DNA of 26,502 nucleotides from a virus: the IMG/VR virus record IMGVR_UViG_3300030389_003789, positions 1 to 26,502 of that record, one strand, 5' to 3'. A model generated the notes under the pieces. That model did no database searches. It was not told where the DNA came from and worked only from the letters and a program-made list of their open reading frames with translations. Shown here piece after piece: positions 25,337 to 26,502 of this stretch. The position numbers and the translations under genes are program-made. Position 1 is the stretch's first letter, and every line of letters begins with the position of its first letter.

Positions 25337-25533
25337 TATCCACCTACTTTATTGTTACTTGCATAAGCAACAACTTCATCTTCTGATAGTTCATAGTCGT
25401 TATTTCTAACTGTGCCTTGAACCATTACTTTAGCATCTGTTGGAATGCTTAGTTCATTTCTTAACTCACCTACTGTTGTAGATGTTATTTCTTGAGAAAC
25501 GAACTCACCGTTTAATAATAACTTGATAGTCAT
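25336..25533 (-). CDS. Ubiquitin-like protein with C-terminal Gly-Gly (beta-grasp)
   Basis: This is the predicted modifier of the conjugation set. ATG at 25533 is chosen: AGAAAGGAG lies just upstream, whereas a longer frame to 25632 lies over the end of the preceding gene and has no good site. The 65 residues fit a ThiS/MoaD/ubiquitin-like beta-grasp: strand 2-7 ('TIKLLL'), 'NGE' turn, strand 10-17, helix 20-29 ('TVGELRNEL'), strand 'AKVMVQG' (34-40), 'YELSEDEVVAYA' (47-58) and the tail K62-V-G-G65. The chain ends exactly at Gly-Gly, so no processing is needed before adenylation. Its only other Lys residues are K4 and K35, possible chain sites. E2-, JAB- and E1-like genes follow it. Confidence 0.85.
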   Translation of the reverse strand: MTIKLLLNGEFVSQEITSTTVGELRNELSIPTDAKVMVQGTVRNNDYELSEDEVVAYASNNKVGG

Positions 25534-25552
25534 TTTAAACTCCTTTCTGTTT

Positions 25553-25906
25553 TTATTTATTAACGTTAACTTCTTCGGCATAATATGTTGTAAATAATCT
25601 TTCATTCCAATGGAAGATATACCCAGCTCCATATTCTGCTCTCATTTTTCTGAAAGTATCTTTAAAAGATAAACTACTTTCAAAACCTTCTATAAACCTA
25701 TTTTGCTCCTCATATATTTCATAATATGATATAGTTTCAACAGGTTTAGATTCCAACTCTATTAATCTATTCATCATAGAATTAACAGTTCTGTTTAATA
25801 CTTTGACATCTGGTGAAATACTATTTATTTTTGATGTATGTACCGTTAGCCATATTGTTGTCATCGCTAATATTGCGAATATTGCTTGATTTACTTTTCT
25901 TTGCAT
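25553..25906 (-). CDS. Membrane-anchored small phage protein with AFR..W..Y.T-type motif
   Basis: The 117-residue protein has an N-terminal membrane segment (about residues 6-23, 'NQAIFAILAMTTIWLTVH'). Next comes a helical stretch (33-60) and a C-terminal motif 'SFKDTFRKMRAEYGAGYIFHW', then N-E-R-L-F-T-T-Y (80-107). A related motif ('AF..AR....TF.W.GK.YTT') is widespread in phage proteins of unknown function. TAAGGAG precedes the ATG. It ends 19 bases before the Ubl start, so it probably shares the transcript. Whether it takes part in the Ubl pathway, for example as a membrane target or adaptor, cannot be told. Confidence 0.65.
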   Translation of the reverse strand: MQRKVNQAIFAILAMTTIWLTVHTSKINSISPDVKVLNRTVNSMMNRLIELESKPVETISYYEIYEEQNRFIEGFESSLSFKDTFRKMRAEYGAGYIFHWNERLFTTYYAEEVNVNK

Positions 25907-25982
25907 TATTTCTCCTTAACTTTATATTATTTTCTATCATTACATCTACTACGCTTAGTAGATAGTCATTGTACTCTTCCAT
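25821..25982 (-). CDS. Candidate 53-residue protein overlapping the membrane-protein gene
   Basis: ATG at 25982 follows a good AAAGGCGGT site and a consensus -10 box. The frame encodes MEEYNDYLLSVVDVMIENNI, then a basic and Asn-rich tail, and stops at 25821. Its last 86 bases overlap the 117-residue gene in another frame, where its low-complexity tail suggests chance extension. It may be a real leader peptide or small protein whose translation is coupled to the membrane protein. Confidence 0.4.
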   Translation of the reverse strand: MEEYNDYLLSVVDVMIENNIKLRRNNAKKSKSSNIRNISDDNNMANGTYIKNK

Positions 25983-25999
25983 CTTAACCGCCTTTCTAA

Positions 26000-26005
26000 A
26001 TTATA
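26000..26005 (-). promoter_or_regulatory. Consensus -10 box (TATAAT) for the Ubl operon
   Basis: The minus strand reads TTGCT-TATAAT-TTAGAAAGGCGG. This -10 lies just after the terminator of the upstream unit and before the first candidate gene. No good -35 lies 16-18 bases upstream (only TTTAAT-like sequence), so a helper factor or other recognition may be needed. It partly overlaps one arm (26004-26013, TAAGCAAGTG) of a perfect 10-base inverted repeat whose partner, CACTTGCTTA, is at 26073-26082; such an arrangement could be an operator. Confidence 0.4.
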
Positions 26006-26033
26006 AGCAAGTGCAAAACACGAATTAAATATG

Positions 26034-26068
26034 AAAAGAAAAAAAATCCGCTGTGGCCTCACGGTTAC
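26034..26068 (-). terminator. Rho-independent terminator
   Basis: In the minus RNA, CCGUG-AGGCCA-CA(G)CGG forms a GC-rich stem of five pairs with one bulged G, at 26064-26048. It is followed at once by A and then eight U's and more pyrimidines (plus-strand gaaaagaaaaaaaat). This is a good intrinsic terminator for the transcript arriving from the right edge. Confidence 0.65.
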
Positions 26069-26088
26069 ACAACACTTGCTTAATTGTT

Positions 26089-26206
26089 ATTAATAGATTA
26101 CACGAAGGACTTTCACCTTTCACCTTAGCTCACCACCACCCGTCTCAAGTTGCGTAGAGTTATATGTTACCTCAAACTTACCTACTCTTGAACCTCATCT
26201 ATTAAT
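26089..26206 (-). ncRNA. Possible structured RNA, about 118 nt
   Basis: The noncoding stretch between the right-edge gene and the terminator is closed by a perfect 10-base pair: ATTAATAGAT (26089-26098) and ATCTATTAAT (26197-26206). On the minus strand the inside is purine-rich and noticeably more GC-rich than its surroundings ('GACGGGTGGTGGTGAGC' near 26120-26140). It contains possible stems UUCAAG/CUUGAG, AAGUU/AACUU and AAGG/CCUU. A terminator follows 25 bases later, so this could be the 3' part of a small RNA or a regulated leader. I cannot match it to a known family. Confidence 0.4.
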
Positions 26207-26208
26207 TA

Positions 26209-26502
26209 TTAAAATTTAACATCTTGATTTCTGTTGTGAATATACCTTGTATCTTGCTCACCCATAGCTTCCACAACTTTATATTTATTATCTTTCCACC
26301 ACTTAGCAAATGCTAAATAGTCTTGGTCAGAAAATATATCTATTACTTCTTCTTTACCGCTTTCTTTATAAACAAACGATATTTTGCTTTGACTAAAATT
26401 TAAAGACGCTAATTCATTCACTTTAATATTATAATGATGAACATCATCGCCACTAAACTCTATTATAATCATTAATACACCATAAAACATTTCTATTATC
26501 AT
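26209..26502 (-). CDS. Unrecognised 97-residue protein at the right edge (start uncertain)
   Basis: The frame reaches the last base, where an ATG lies exactly at the edge, so the true start may be upstream of the window or downstream at an internal Met. The internal start beginning MIIIEFSGDD would give about 87 residues, but I see no clear ribosome site for it. The product has beta-strand character ('SKISFVYKESGKEEVIDI') followed by a helix with 'AFAKWWKDNK'. No family is recognised. It belongs to the transcript that ends at the terminator near 26050. Confidence 0.5.
   Translation of the reverse strand: MIIEMFYGVLMIIIEFSGDDVHHYNIKVNELASLNFSQSKISFVYKESGKEEVIDIFSDQDYLAFAKWWKDNKYKVVEAMGEQDTRYIHNRNQDVKF

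Noticed and set aside
22041-25533. Thiamin/molybdopterin (ThiS-ThiF, MoaD-MoeB) biosynthesis
   Set aside because: No thiazole synthase, MoaE or other pathway gene is present, and a JAMM peptidase and E2-like gene accompany the pair, which fits protein conjugation better.
25336-25632. A longer 98-residue start for the ubiquitin-like protein
   Set aside because: The extra N-terminus overlaps the end of the membrane-protein gene, has no ribosome site and is not part of a beta-grasp; the ATG at 25533 has AGAAAGGAG in the right place.
26048-26206. Cobalamin riboswitch, suggested by GGUGAAAGUCC and GCCACAG on the minus strand
   Set aside because: The conserved CCCGC-ACUGU segment, the usual spacing and the kissing-loop elements are missing; no B12-related gene follows. 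Only a covariance-model search could revive this.
1-26502. tRNA genes, CRISPR arrays, insertion sequences
   Set aside because: I scanned for T-arm-like sequences, regularly spaced repeats and transposase motifs and found none that hold up; a tRNAscan run would be decisive for tRNAs.

Overview
The window is part of a tailed-phage (or prophage) genome: AT-rich, densely packed, with strong Shine-Dalgarno sites (AAGGAG/AGGAG) ahead of most genes. The left block resembles podovirus virion modules: a tail nozzle/stabilisation-type beta-propeller protein, a tail fibre, and internal virion proteins in the T7 gp14-15-16 order. The host cannot be named from sequence alone. The low GC content and the protein families fit an environmental, possibly marine, bacterial phage.

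Layout. Bases 1-15942 are one plus-strand late block: nozzle-like protein (cut at the left edge), tail fibre, adhesin-like protein, two small internal/ejection-type proteins, and a 3064-residue megaprotein. The megaprotein carries an RNA-polymerase-like DxDGD motif (DLDGD, residues 1400-1404), so it may be a virion-packaged polyvalent protein with a two-barrel polymerase core. Everything from 15939 to the right edge is read from the minus strand. Transcription converges at about 15940, where there is a weak possible terminator.

Read in the direction of transcription (right to left), the minus block has four parts. (1) The start of an unrecognised gene at the right edge, an intergenic stretch with a possible structured RNA, a terminator and a consensus -10 box. 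(2) A small membrane protein followed by a ubiquitin-like conjugation set: a 65-residue ubiquitin-like protein with a free Gly-Gly C-terminus, a 521-residue E2-like protein with an HP...G-x-V-C core, a JAMM/JAB isopeptidase with an intact HSHx7SxxD site, and an E1/ThiF-like activating enzyme. (3) DNA replication and recombination: a Sak4-type RecA-like ATPase, its probable ssDNA-binding partner, and a primase-helicase fusion, then a small unknown gene and an HNH endonuclease. (4) A run of small overlapping genes, including a PD-(D/E)XK nuclease, a DUF1599-like protein and two small zinc-binding proteins.

The main discovery is the four-part Ubl-E2-JAB-E1 operon. It sits immediately upstream of, and probably on the same transcript as, the phage's replication genes. 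It looks like a complete prokaryotic ubiquitin-like conjugation and deconjugation system carried by a phage. Its components correspond to those of bacterial Bil-type defence operons and plasmid PRTRC modules, but here they are embedded in a phage replication operon. Several inverted-repeat elements lie in the few noncoding gaps of the minus block, one of them between the Ubl gene and the rest of the conjugation genes.
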